From positions 342,404 through 406,403 of the forward strand of contig CAWCIW010000002.1 in NCBI GenBank assembly GCA_963795825.1: 64,000 nucleotides of DNA, written 5' to 3'. The position numbers and the translations under genes were made by a program. Each line of letters begins with the position of its first letter. Position 1 is the first letter of the stretch. Positions 35,561 through 44,937 of the stretch are shown in pieces. The stretch comes from BOG-908 sp963795825. Its GTDB lineage: Bacteria; Pseudomonadota; Alphaproteobacteria; Acetobacterales; Acetobacteraceae. Below the pieces are notes generated by a model. The model had not been told where the DNA came from. It ran no database searches and saw nothing but the letters and a program-made list of their open reading frames with translations.

Positions 35561-36414
35561 TCTTCCTTTTCGCCAGCCAAGCCCAAGCCAACGACCGTTT
35601 CACCGTCGTGCTGGACTGGTTCATAAATCCGGATCACGCCCCGATCCTCGTCGCCCAGCAGATCGGCGCTTACACGAAAGAGGGCCTGGACGTAAAACTC
35701 GTCGAGCCAGCCGATGCAAGTATCGGCCCGAAACTCGTGGCGTCCGGCCAGGCCGATGTGGTGCTGACCGCGGAGCCGCAATTCATCGAGCAGGTCGCCG
35801 CCGGCCTGAAATTGGTGCGGCTCGGCGTATTGATTGATCGGCCGCTTTCCACTTTGGTGGCACTGCAAGGTTCCGGCGTGCGCACGCTTGCCGATCTGCG
35901 CGGCAAGCGCATCGGCTACGGGTCCGGCGAGGTGGAGCAGGTGATGGTCGGTGTCATGTTGCGCCACGCCGGCGTGGCGCCGGGCGATGTGCGTATGGTG
36001 CAGGTCGGCGAGCAACTCACCGTCGCTTTGCTGTCGGACCAGGTGGATGCCGTCAGCGTGTATCGCAATTTCGAACCGCTGGAACTGGCGCGGCAAGGCG
36101 CCTCCGTGCTGCAGTTCGATTACGAGCGGAACGGCGTGCCGCCTTTCGAGGATCTGATGTTCGCCTCTCGGCCCGTGCCAGAGGCGGATACGCGCTATGC
36201 GCGGTTCCTGCGCGCGACGACGCAGGGCATGGTGTATTTGCGCGCGCATCCGCGGGAGAGCTGGGAGATGGTGCGCAAGACGCATCCGGACCTGGACGAT
36301 CCGCTCAATGCGGCGGCCTGGACGGCGACGCTGCCGTATTTCGCGGCGGATGCCGGTGCGCCGGCGGATTATGCGGGGTTCGCTGCGTTTTTGCGGGGGG
36401 CTGGGCTTCGGTGA
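35470..36414 (+). CDS. NMT1/THI5-like periplasmic binding protein (ThiY-like)
   Basis: The substrate-binding component of the HMP/thiamin-precursor ABC importer. It shows the family opening FTVVLDWFINPDHAPILVAQ, the ADVVLTAEP region and the GKRIGYGSGEVEQ segment. The signal-peptide hydrophobic core is FLLIFLFASQAQA, with cleavage near QA-ND. The only good upstream ATG is at 35470, inside repeat copy 14, so the basic n-region (KLFASFSRKRS) would be repeat-encoded. A TTG just before LIFLF is the alternative but leaves a very short signal. It lies downstream of the TPP-controlled receptor and completes the ABC genes at 29.9-31.4 kb. Confidence 0.85.
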   Translation: MLAQRGRTLVQAGSQKLFASFSRKRSAFLLIFLFASQAQANDRFTVVLDWFINPDHAPILVAQQIGAYTKEGLDVKLVEPADASIGPKLVASGQADVVLTAEPQFIEQVAAGLKLVRLGVLIDRPLSTLVALQGSGVRTLADLRGKRIGYGSGEVEQVMVGVMLRHAGVAPGDVRMVQVGEQLTVALLSDQVDAVSVYRNFEPLELARQGASVLQFDYERNGVPPFEDLMFASRPVPEADTRYARFLRATTQGMVYLRAHPRESWEMVRKTHPDLDDPLNAAAWTATLPYFAADAGAPADYAGFAAFLRGAGLR

Positions 36415-36428
36415 TTTGCGGCGGAGAC

Positions 36429-36615
36429 AGGAAGGAAGCAGTCCTTTTTTGAAAAAAAGGACCAAAAAACTTTTGCTTCCCCCTGGAGCTGCATTGGCAT
36501 GTCGTGTCTGCTGCCAGAAGCTTGGATTGCACCTTGCAATTCAAAACGGCCGAAGCCTTAAACATTCAAAAGTCTTTTGCTTCTTTTCTTCAGAAAAGAA
36601 GGCCTTACTTCCTTA
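36429..36615. repeat. Hairpin repeat copy 15 (composite)
   Basis: Composite copy with an AGTCCTTTTTTG left arm and a TTCTTTTCTTCAGAAAAGAA right arm. The core is AT-richer and less like the others. It lies between the convergent binding-protein gene and recQ, overlapping the last base pairs of recQ. Confidence 0.88.
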
Positions 36616-38422
36616 CTTTTCCGTAGTCAAAATCTTCAAGATCGCATCCCCATAACGCTCCAGCTTGGACGCGCCAACCCCGCGTATCTCGCCCAACGCC
36701 TCCAACCCCGAAGGCCGGACAGCCGCTATATCGCGCAACACCGTGTCGTGGAATATCACATAAGGCGGCACCGCCTGCGATTTCGCCGTCTCCGCGCGCC
36801 ACGCGCGCAGCCGCTCGAACAGACTGTCATTCGCCGGATCTGCGGCGGCGGCCGCTGCGGCAGACGCGCGCAGCGCGGGCCGCGGCGCGCGCACGGCGGG
36901 CCCGTCCTCGCGTAGCATCACCGTGGTTTCGCCGCGCAGGATCGGGCGCGCCTGCTCCTGCACCAGTTCCAGGCCGGGAAATTCACCGTCGCCGGTGCGC
37001 AGCGCGCCGCGCGCCACGAGCTGGCGCAGCACGCCGCGCCAGAAGGTGTCGCCGCGGTCGCTGCCTATGCCGAACAGCGCGAGTTTGCTGTGCGCGTTGC
37101 GTTCGATGCGCTCGTTGCGCGTGCCGCGCAGAACGTCGATCACGTATTGCGCGCCGAACATCTGGCCGGTGCGATAAACCGCGCTCAGCGCCTGCTGCGC
37201 GGCTTTGGTGCCGTCGAACACGGCGAAGGGCGTGCGGCAGGAGTTGCAATGTCCGCAGTCCTGCACGAGCGTCTCGCCGAAACAGGCGAGCAGCGTGCGG
37301 GTGCGGCACGAGGTGGCTTCCGCCAGCCCGATCATCGCTTCCAGCCGCTGGCGCATCACCTCGCGCTGCGCTTCCGGGGCGGTCGACTGGCCGAGCCAAT
37401 GGCGCGCGCGCGCCATGTCTTCGCCGCCATACAAAAGCAGGAGGTCGGCGCGATCGCCGTCGCGTCCGGCGCGGCCGATCTGCTGGTAATAGCCTTCCGG
37501 GCTGTCCGGCATGTCGAGATGCACCACGAAACGCACGTCCGGCCGGTCGATGCCCATGCCGAACGCGATGGTGGCCACCATCACGATCGGCTCGCCGCTG
37601 CGGAAACGCGCCAAGCCCGCGCGCTTCTCGATCGGGCTGAGGCCGGCATGGAACGCCACCGCGGGGATGTTCTTTTCGCGCAACTTGGCTGTCGTGCGCT
37701 CGGTCTTTGCCCGGCTGCCGCAATATACAATGCCGGCCTGGCCGTCATGCCGCTTGAGGAAATCCAGCAATTGCGTGGTTTCGGAAACTTTGGGCTGCGC
37801 CGCGATATGCAAGGTTCGGCCGGTGAAAGCTGGCGGCAAACACATGCGCGTTCTGCATGTCGAGCGCCGATAATATGTCGTCGCGCGTGCGCGGGTCGGC
37901 GGTGGCGGTAAGCGCCACGCGCGGCACGCCGGGAAACAGCTGTGCCAGCCTGGCGAGTCCGCGATATTCCGGCCGGAACTCGTGGCCCCAGGCGCTCACG
38001 CAATGCGCCTCGTCTATGGCGATCAGCGCCAGTTCGCGCCGGCGCAGCCGCTCCAGCGTGCCGGGCGAGAGCAGCCGCTCCGGTGACACGTAAAGCAGAT
38101 CGAGCTTGCCGGACTCGAGAAGGTTGGAAACCCGCGACACTTCGGCGGGCTCGAGTTCCGAGTGCAACGCGCCGGCCGATACGCCGAGCTGGCGGAGTGC
38201 GGCGATCTGGTCGTCCATCAACGCGATCAGCGGCGAGATCACCAGCGCGGTGCCGGGGCGTACTAAAGCGGGCACCTGGTAACATACGCTCTTGCCGCCG
38301 CCTGTCGGCATCAGGACGAGCGCGTCTTGGCCGGCAATCAACGCGTCCACGGCTTGCTGTTGCAGGCCGCGGAAGGCGGGGAAGCCGAATACGCGGTGCA
38401 GGGTTTCTTCGGCTTCGGTCAT
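36613..38422 (-). pseudogene. recQ: ATP-dependent DNA helicase RecQ, frameshifted
   Basis: SF2 3'-5' helicase. The N-terminal part from ATG 38422 shows FGFPAFRGLQQQAVDALIAG, Walker A MPTGGGKSVCYQ and the DEAH-type box IDEAHCVSAWGHEFRPEY. A single-base shift near 37804 moves the family to the next frame (AAQPKVSETTQLLDFL). It then shows AFGMGIDRPDVRFVVH, QQIGRAGRDG, the zinc-binding cysteines CRTRTLLACFGE and CGHCNSC, a winged-helix domain, and a C-terminal HRDC domain. Joined length is about 602 residues, normal. Confidence 0.88.
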
Positions 38423-38428
38423 AAATAA

Positions 38429-38585
38429 GAAAGCAAGGCCTTCTTTTCTGAAGAAAAGAAGCAAAAGACTTTTGCTCCCCGCATTTGCGGCGCCTGTGCA
38501 TATCCGAATAGGTGGAAGCCTTGGCCAGCGCGTCGGAGCAAGAGTTTTTTGCTTCTTTTTTGCAAGAAAGAAGGCCTTGCTTTCT
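38429..38585. repeat. Hairpin repeat copy 16 (composite)
   Basis: Two inverted GCTTCTTTT-type arms (stems TTCTTTTCTGAAGAAAAGAA and CTTCTTTTTTGCAAGAAAGAAG, the latter with one mismatch) around a shorter core. It lies between cydC and recQ, both leftward. Confidence 0.88.
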
Positions 38586-40232
38586 TCATGCCGCTGCCGC
38601 CACCGCGTGGCCGCCAGACAGCCGCCAGATCCGATCCAGCCGCTCCACCCCCGTCAGCCGATGCGCGATCAATATCACCGTCTGCCCGGCCGTCTCGGCG
38701 AACAGCGTGGTGAGGAACGCGCGTTCGGTCTCGCCGTCCAGGCCGGCGCAGGGTTCGTCCAGTATCAGCACCGGCGCTTTCTGCAGCAACGTGCGGGCGA
38801 GTGCGATGCGGCGGCCCTGACCGCCGGACAAGGCCGCGCCGCTTTCGCCCAGCCAGGCATCGAGCTGGTCCGGCAGCGCGCGCACCGTGTCGCCGATGGC
38901 CGCGCGGTCGAGCGCATCCCACAACTCGCGATCGGTGGCGGCGGGGCGGCCGAGCAGCAGGTTGCCGCGTATGCTGTCGTTGAACAGATGTGTGGACTGG
39001 CCGAGCCAGGCGACGCTGCGATGCACGTCCGCCGAGGCGAGCTGCGCCAGGTCCGTGCCGCCCAGGAAGATGCGGCCGGCCTGCGGCACCGCCACTTTCA
39101 GGGCCAGCGCGGCGAGCGTCGATTTGCCGATGCCGGACGGGCCGAGCACCGCCACGCGGGCGCCGGCGGGGATTTCGAGAGTCAATCCGCTGAACACGGC
39201 CGGCTGGTCCGGTGTCCAGGCGAAATGCACGCCGGCGAAGCGCACGCCGGGCTGCGCGGGCACCGGCGCGGGTTGCGCCGGCTCCACGACCGAGGGCGCG
39301 CCGGATGCGATGGCGAGCACGCGGGCGGCGGCGGCGGACGCGGTGGCCGCCGCCACGCCGGCGCGCGGCAGGCCGGAAATCGGCTCGAACGCGGCGACCA
39401 CGAGGAACAGGGCGGCGACGGCGGCGGCCGGCGCGGCACCGGCGGCCAGCAGGATCACCAGCACGCTGGCCTGGCCGCACAGCAGGGCGCCGGCGTTGGC
39501 CCCGGTGATCTGGCGGGAGAGCGTGTCCTGGGCGGCTTCCAGTCGGTCGCCGGCTGCGGCCAGGCGCGTGGTCATGGTGACCTCGGCGCCGAAGGCGCGG
39601 ACCTCGCGCAGGCCGGTCAGCGCGTCCAGGGCGGCGACGCGCAAGTCGGACGTGGCGAGGGCGAGGCGTGCGCTGCCCTGCCGCGCGAAACGGGCGGCCA
39701 GAGCGGGCATGGCGAACGCGGCGACCGCCAGCAGGCACGCCACGGCAAGTCCGGCGGCGAGGTTCAGCCGGCCGGCAACCACGCCGGCCACAGGGACGAG
39801 TAGCAGGGCGCCCACGAGCGGCAGCAGGATGCGGAGATAGAGGCCGTCGAGCGCTTCCACGTCGTTGACCAGGCGGGAGAGCAGGTCGCCGGCACGGCGG
39901 AACCCCAGCCCGCCGGCGGCGCGCGCGGCCAGGCCACGGAAGAACCACACGCGCAGGCCGGCGAGCGCGCGGAAGGTGGCGCCGTGGGTGACCAGCCGTT
40001 CGAGGTAGCGCGACACGACGCGCAGCGGGCCGAGCACGCGCAGGGCTAGCGGGGCTACGATCAGGCCGCCGGCAAGGACGGTGGCGATGATGCCGCCGGA
40101 CAGGCTCATCAGCGCCACCGCGGCGCCGAGTGCCGCCAGGCTGAGCAGCAATCCCGCGCAGAGCGGGGCGGCATAGGGCCGCCAGAGCGCCAGGATGCGG
40201 AGCAGCGGCCTCATGTTCGGCGTCGGGTTCAC
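38586..40232 (-). CDS. cydC: Thiol reductant ABC exporter subunit CydC
   Basis: A 548-residue half-transporter with an N-terminal six-helix domain and a C-terminal ABC ATPase: Walker A GPSGIGKST, signature LSGGQGRRIALA, Walker B VLILDEPCAGLD. With CydD it exports cysteine/glutathione and supports assembly of bd oxidase and periplasmic cytochromes. GTG 40232 overlaps the cydD stop (GTGA); ATG 40214 is a second possible start. Assignment as CydC rather than CydD follows gene order and sequence type. Confidence 0.88.
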   Translation of the reverse strand: MNPTPNMRPLLRILALWRPYAAPLCAGLLLSLAALGAAVALMSLSGGIIATVLAGGLIVAPLALRVLGPLRVVSRYLERLVTHGATFRALAGLRVWFFRGLAARAAGGLGFRRAGDLLSRLVNDVEALDGLYLRILLPLVGALLLVPVAGVVAGRLNLAAGLAVACLLAVAAFAMPALAARFARQGSARLALATSDLRVAALDALTGLREVRAFGAEVTMTTRLAAAGDRLEAAQDTLSRQITGANAGALLCGQASVLVILLAAGAAPAAAVAALFLVVAAFEPISGLPRAGVAAATASAAAARVLAIASGAPSVVEPAQPAPVPAQPGVRFAGVHFAWTPDQPAVFSGLTLEIPAGARVAVLGPSGIGKSTLAALALKVAVPQAGRIFLGGTDLAQLASADVHRSVAWLGQSTHLFNDSIRGNLLLGRPAATDRELWDALDRAAIGDTVRALPDQLDAWLGESGAALSGGQGRRIALARTLLQKAPVLILDEPCAGLDGETERAFLTTLFAETAGQTVILIAHRLTGVERLDRIWRLSGGHAVAAAA

Positions 40233-41905
40233 GCGACGCCACGCGAAGCTGCGATGCGGCCGCCGCGCAGATCTAGGCGCCGGCCGCTGAAAGATTGCGC
40301 GGCGGCCGAGTGGCTGGCCATCAGCACGGTCCGCCCCACCGCCAGCCGCTTCAGGCTGGCCAGCACGTCGGCCTCGGTGGCGGGATCGAGATGCGCCGTG
40401 GGCTCGTCGAGCAGCAGCAGCGGCGCGTTTTTCAGGAACGCCCGGGCGATCGCCACGCGCTGCGCCTGGCCGCCGGACAGGCCGTAGCCGCCGTCGCCGA
40501 TCGGGGTGGCCAGGCCGAGCGGTAGCCCGGCGGCGAACCCGTCCACATGCGCGGCGCGGGCGGCGTCCTCGATCTCGGCTTGCGTGGCGTCGGGGCGGGC
40601 GAAGGCGATGTTCTCGGCGATCGTGCCGGCGAACAGCATCGGCCGCTGGCCGATCCAGGCGGTGAGGCGGCTGAGCGCGTCCGGCACGATGTCCGCGATG
40701 TCATGGCCGTTCAGCAGGATGCGGCCCTCGTCCGGGCGCACGAAGCCGAGCAGGAGTTCCAGCACGCTGGATTTGCCGGCGCCGGAGGGGCCGGTCAGGA
40801 TCAGGGTCTCGCCTGGCGGGACGAAGAAGGTGAGGTCGTCCAGCGCCGGGCCGCGCGAGGCGTCCCACACCAGGCGCACGCGCTCGAAACTGACGGTGAC
40901 GCCGCGCGCCGCGACCGTGCGTATGGCGGACGGCACCGCGGGCGCGGGCAGGGCGGGCAGGTCGGCCAGCGCCTCGGCGGCGCCGGTGGCATGCAAGCGG
41001 TCCTGGTAGGCGGCGGCAAAGGCGCGCAAAGGGGCGAAGAACTCGGTGACGAGCAGCAGGCCGAACAGGGCGCGGAACATCGAGCCGTGGCCGCCGGCCA
41101 GCGCGGTGCGGTTGTGCAGCGCGATCACGACGAGCGCGCCGGCCATCGCGCAATCCAGCGCCGCCGAGGAGAGGAACGCCACCCGCAGCACGCGCATGGT
41201 GCGCTGGCGCAATTCGGCGGCGGACACGGCGAGCGCGCGTGCTTCCGCCTCCGCCCGCCCGGCCAGGACGATGGTGGCGATCCCGCGCACCCGGTCGAGG
41301 AAGCGGGCCTGCAGACGCGCCATCGCCTGGAACTGGCCGCGCGATGCGGTTGCGGCGCCGATACCCGCGACGGCCTGGCCCAATGGCACGAGCAGGCCGG
41401 CGAGCAGCAGCACCAGCGCGGTGAACGGATCCACGGCGAACGCCACCGCGCAGATCAGCGCCGGGCCCAGCATCGCGAGGAAGGCGGCCGGAACCCAGCG
41501 GCCGAACAGCCCGTCGAGCGCTTCGACCCGGTCCACGGCGGTGGCGGCGAGCTCGCCCGAATGGGTGCGCCGCAGCAGAGCGGGGCCGGCGGCGAGCATG
41601 CGCGCGAAAACGTCCTGGCGCAGCCTGGCGCGGCCCGCGGCGCCGGCCTTGAAGCCGGCGCGCTCGGCCTGCGCGGCAAGTGCGGTCCGCAGCACGGCCA
41701 GGGCGGCGAAACCGCCGATCGCGGGCAGGCCGTCCTGCGGGTGGCCGGACAGGGCAGTGGAGAGCGCCCAGGCGACGCAGCCGGCTTGCGCGGCGGAGGT
41801 GGCGAGGTTGGCGAGGCCGTAGCCGATGGCGGGGAGGGCTTGGGGGCGGGCCAGTCTGGTCTGCTGCCGCGTCCAGGCGCGTGCGGCGGTCTTGCTGTCC
41901 TGCAT
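40229..41905 (-). CDS. cydD: Thiol reductant ABC exporter subunit CydD
   Basis: A 558-residue half-transporter from ATG 41905. The membrane domain is followed by ABC motifs: GPSGAGKSS, LSGGQAQRVAIA and LLLLDEPTAHLD. It forms a coupled operon with cydC. No cydAB genes are in the window. The open frame upstream of 41905 is repeat-derived and ignored. Confidence 0.88.
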   Translation of the reverse strand: MQDSKTAARAWTRQQTRLARPQALPAIGYGLANLATSAAQAGCVAWALSTALSGHPQDGLPAIGGFAALAVLRTALAAQAERAGFKAGAAGRARLRQDVFARMLAAGPALLRRTHSGELAATAVDRVEALDGLFGRWVPAAFLAMLGPALICAVAFAVDPFTALVLLLAGLLVPLGQAVAGIGAATASRGQFQAMARLQARFLDRVRGIATIVLAGRAEAEARALAVSAAELRQRTMRVLRVAFLSSAALDCAMAGALVVIALHNRTALAGGHGSMFRALFGLLLVTEFFAPLRAFAAAYQDRLHATGAAEALADLPALPAPAVPSAIRTVAARGVTVSFERVRLVWDASRGPALDDLTFFVPPGETLILTGPSGAGKSSVLELLLGFVRPDEGRILLNGHDIADIVPDALSRLTAWIGQRPMLFAGTIAENIAFARPDATQAEIEDAARAAHVDGFAAGLPLGLATPIGDGGYGLSGGQAQRVAIARAFLKNAPLLLLDEPTAHLDPATEADVLASLKRLAVGRTVLMASHSAAAQSFSGRRLDLRGGRIAASRGVA

Positions 41906-41960
41906 GGGGTTGGATGTAGCTGTCGGTGGGGTTTGCCTCAAGGCGTCGGGTGGGGGAGGC

Positions 41961-42147
41961 AGGCAAGGCAAGCAGTCCTTTTTGAAAAAAAGGACCAAAA
42001 AACTTTTGCTTCCCCGCCTGCACGCAGGCCAGCGCTCTTTTTATCGGCGTGGAGAGTGGCAAAGCGCGCGCGTATCCCGCCTGGGCGCGACAGCACATAG
42101 CAAAAGTTTTTTGCTTCTTTTTTTAAAAAGAAGGACTTGCTTCCTTA
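41961..42147. repeat. Hairpin repeat copy 17 (composite)
   Basis: Composite copy with a left AGTCCTTTTT arm, a divergent core, and a right arm whose stem is GCTTCTTTTTTT / AAAAAGAAGGAC, a mixture of the two arm types. It lies between the kinase gene and cydD, both leftward. Confidence 0.87.
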
Positions 42148-43929
42148 CAAACCCACCGGCTGAAGCGGTATCCGCACCAAATACCGCGTGCCCGCATTCT
42201 CCTCGACCATCAGCGTGGCGCCAAGCTGACGCGCAAACCCGCTGATCAGCGTGATTCCCAGCCCGTCACGCGTGCCGGTCTCCGTCTCGGACCGGCCGGC
42301 CGGTATGCCCACGCCGTCATCCTCCACGACCAGCTCGGCCAGTCCGTCCGAGTCGGTCAGGCGCACCCGGATGGTGCCGCTGCGGCCCTGCGGGAAGGCG
42401 TATTTCACCGCGTTGCTCACCGCTTCCGTCACGATCAGCGAGAGCGGCACCGCCTGGTCGCTGTTCATCTGCAGCGGGCTCGCCTCGATCTGCAGGGCGA
42501 TGCGCTTGCCGGCCGGCTCGCCCATGGCGTCGAAGATCTGGCCGCACAGCTCTTTCAGGAACGCCGGCATGTCGATCGTGTGGACCTCGCCCTGCAAATA
42601 AAGATGGCGGTGCAGTGTGGCCAAGGCGCGCACCCTGTCGCGCGCGCTGGCGAATTCCGCGCGGGCTTCCGGCTGGCGTATGCGGGCGGCCTGCAGGTTG
42701 AGCAGCGAGGCCACGATCTGCAGGTTGTTCTTCACCCGGTGATGGATCTCCTTCATCAGCAGGTCCTGCTTCTCCACCGCGGCGACCTGCCGGATCGCGT
42801 GCTGGCGCAGCGAGTCCGTGGCTTCGGCGAACGAGGCGGCCAGGTCGCGTATTTCCGTCGGCGGATCGGCGGCGAGATTCGGCTGGAAGGCGCCGCCGGT
42901 GCGCCATTCGGCCACAGCCTGGCTCAGCCGGGTGAGCGGCTCCACGAGCGCCAGATGGGTGCCGACGGCCACCGCGGCCAACCCGACCAGCAGCAGCAGA
43001 CCGAGCTGGCCGAGCCGGCGGACCAGCAGGTCCGTGGCGGCAGCCTGGTCGACATGCGCGGGGTAGGCCACGATCAGGCTGTATCCGTCGTCGAGTTTGG
43101 CGGAGGCGTAAGCGTAGGGCGCGCCGCTGGTGGCATGGGCGCTTATCACGGCGGGCGAGCGGGCGAGGCGGGCCACGAGCGCGGGTGCCGGAAGGCCCAG
43201 GCCGGCGGTGTCCGACACCTTTGCCACCTGGCCGTTCGGATCGGCCAGCCAGAGGGCGCGCTGGTCGGCGATCTGGGTGGCGAGCGGCTGGCGGAACCAG
43301 TCGATACGCAGCCCGGCCGAGACGAAGCCTACGATCTCCTGGCCGTGCAGGATGGGATAGGCGAGGGGGATGATGTCGCGCTCTGCCACTGTGTCGTGGT
43401 GCAGAGGGGCGAGAGCGAGATCGCGGCGCTCGCGTACGGCTTTGAAAAGAGCAGCGTCTGCCTGTGTGTCGTAGGTGGTTGCGACTTCCGCTTTCGGCAG
43501 TGGCGCGGCGGCCGCGCTTGCTACGCCGCGTGCGGAACAGATGACGGTGCCCGTGCGGTCGTGCGCCGCGATGTCCGCGTAGCGGCCGGCCTGCAGGTGC
43601 AGGATATGGGCGAGGTGATCATGGCAGGCGGCGGTATTGCCATCGGACAGCTCGGTGATCTGCGCCAGCGCCTGCAACATCTGCTGCGCGCCGCTAATCG
43701 CCGCCACATGCTCCGCCACGGCGGCTTCGCGCAGGCGGAACACGGTGCGCTCGGTGGCATCCCGCGCGAGGCGATAGTTCTGCCAGGCGATGGTGGCCGA
43801 CAGCATGAGAAGCGGGACCGCGGCGATCAGCACGATCATCGCCAGTCGTGTGCGTATCGGACCGAACAGGTGGCGCAGGCGACCCCGACCGAGTGGCTCG
43901 CCCGCAGGAGCGGGCGAGAGACCGCTCAC
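42145..43929 (-). CDS. Membrane sensor histidine kinase, HisKA_2 type (PhyK-like)
   Basis: A 594-residue sensor. Membrane helices lie at about 28-48 and 305-327, bracketing a ~250-residue periplasmic sensing domain, then a HAMP-like linker. The HisKA_2 motif EIHHRVKNNLQIVASLLNLQ lies at residues 394-413. The ATPase domain follows (EAVSNAVKYAFP, VEDDGVGIP, GLGITLISGFARQLG). GTG 43929 overlaps the nepR stop. HisKA_2 kinases next to nepR/ecfG usually phosphorylate PhyR, so it is the likely stress input of the module. Confidence 0.9.
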   Translation of the reverse strand: MSGLSPAPAGEPLGRGRLRHLFGPIRTRLAMIVLIAAVPLLMLSATIAWQNYRLARDATERTVFRLREAAVAEHVAAISGAQQMLQALAQITELSDGNTAACHDHLAHILHLQAGRYADIAAHDRTGTVICSARGVASAAAAPLPKAEVATTYDTQADAALFKAVRERRDLALAPLHHDTVAERDIIPLAYPILHGQEIVGFVSAGLRIDWFRQPLATQIADQRALWLADPNGQVAKVSDTAGLGLPAPALVARLARSPAVISAHATSGAPYAYASAKLDDGYSLIVAYPAHVDQAAATDLLVRRLGQLGLLLLVGLAAVAVGTHLALVEPLTRLSQAVAEWRTGGAFQPNLAADPPTEIRDLAASFAEATDSLRQHAIRQVAAVEKQDLLMKEIHHRVKNNLQIVASLLNLQAARIRQPEARAEFASARDRVRALATLHRHLYLQGEVHTIDMPAFLKELCGQIFDAMGEPAGKRIALQIEASPLQMNSDQAVPLSLIVTEAVSNAVKYAFPQGRSGTIRVRLTDSDGLAELVVEDDGVGIPAGRSETETGTRDGLGITLISGFARQLGATLMVEENAGTRYLVRIPLQPVGL

Positions 43930-44108
43930 CGCTTCCTGTCCTCCTCGATCAAACGAAGAAGTTCGTCGGGTATCGGTTCGTTGGCAACGTTATCGAAAAT
44001 GTCGTGCAAACCCTTCTGCAGCCATACGTCGAAGGCCGCATCGACCTTGCGCGGCTTCTTCGGCGCGCCTCCGGCTGGCGATCGGTTCGGGTCGGGAGCC
44101 TTTGGCAT
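43926..44108 (-). CDS. nepR: Anti-sigma factor NepR
   Basis: A 60-residue anti-sigma factor from ATG 44108. The NepR signature is clear: DVWLQKGLHDIFDNVANEPI followed by PDELLRLIEEDRKR. It holds EcfG inactive until phosphorylated PhyR, which mimics a sigma factor, takes it away. It is coupled to the kinase gene downstream and follows ecfG by about 107 bp on the same strand. Confidence 0.92.
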   Translation of the reverse strand: MPKAPDPNRSPAGGAPKKPRKVDAAFDVWLQKGLHDIFDNVANEPIPDELLRLIEEDRKR

Positions 44109-44215
44109 CGCGGCTGCTCGTGATCCTGGGGGCGCGTGAAAACTGTTGCGGCCGCCCCCTGCGGGAACGGCCGAAACACGCTGCAATCACCTATAAATGG
44201 GCGGATGCCCCTATG

Positions 44216-44797
44216 TTACGCGCGCGCTGCGTCCCGTTCACCTTCGGCCAGGCGGCGCGCCAACAACGCTGCTGCGTTACGCCCGGCCTTGCTGCTCTCT
44301 TTCGTTTCGCCCAGCAGCCAGCTCTCCAGCTGACGGCGTGCGCGGAACACGCGGCTCTTGGCGGTGCCGACGGCGCACCCGGTCGATTCGGCCAGCGCCT
44401 CGTAGCTCATGCCGTGCACCACGACCATCACCAGCGCCTCGCGCTGGTCGGACGGCAGGCGGGTCATCGCGGCGGCGAGTTCCTTCAGCGCCAGGCGGTC
44501 TTCGTGGGGCGCCTCGGTGGCGAAAACGCTGCTTGGCACATCGTCGATGTCGGTCGTGTCGCGGCGCTTGCGCAGGTTGCTGATGAAACGGTTGCGCAGG
44601 ATGCGGTGCATCCAGGCCGGGAAGTTGGTGCCCGGGATGAAGCTCTGCTGGGCGGACAGCGCGTTGCAGACGGCATCCTGCACCAGGTCTTCGGCGGCGG
44701 CGCGGTTGCGGGTCAGGGCCAACGCCTGGATGCGCAGTTTCGGCAGGATGGAGATGATCTGATCGTGAAATGTCGGCAGTGCAATGTCGGCGGTCAT
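44216..44797 (-). CDS. ecfG: General stress ECF sigma factor EcfG
   Basis: A 193-residue ECF sigma factor. Region 2 reads AAAEDLVQDAVCNALSAQQS followed by GTNFPAWMHRILRNRF. Region 4 reads LPSDQREALVMVVVHGMSYE followed by STGCAVGTAKSRVFRARR. This is the EcfG/ECF15 pattern. Gene order ecfG-nepR-kinase on the minus strand with phyR divergent beyond a second sigma gene is the standard alphaproteobacterial general stress layout. Confidence 0.9.
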   Translation of the reverse strand: MTADIALPTFHDQIISILPKLRIQALALTRNRAAAEDLVQDAVCNALSAQQSFIPGTNFPAWMHRILRNRFISNLRKRRDTTDIDDVPSSVFATEAPHEDRLALKELAAAMTRLPSDQREALVMVVVHGMSYEALAESTGCAVGTAKSRVFRARRQLESWLLGETKESSKAGRNAAALLARRLAEGERDAARA

Positions 44798-44884
44798 CGG
44801 TGTCTCCGTCTTCCTGAATCAACCAATGACGCAGGGCGGAGATACGCTGCATCTGGTTCGATCACGAAAACGGCATCTTAGGGA

Positions 44885-44936
44885 GCAAGGAAGGAAGCAG
44901 TCCTTTTTCGAGAAAAAGGACTGCTTCCTTCCTTAC
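44885..44936. repeat. Hairpin repeat copy 18 (core-less palindrome)
   Basis: Both arms are fused tip to tip. AAGGAAGGAAGCAGTCCTTT and its complement form a near-perfect ~24-bp stem around CGAG, without the CAAAAAGCTTTTG box or the GC-rich core. It is a deletion form of the family and the last copy in the window. Confidence 0.88.
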
Positions 44937-44937
44937 T

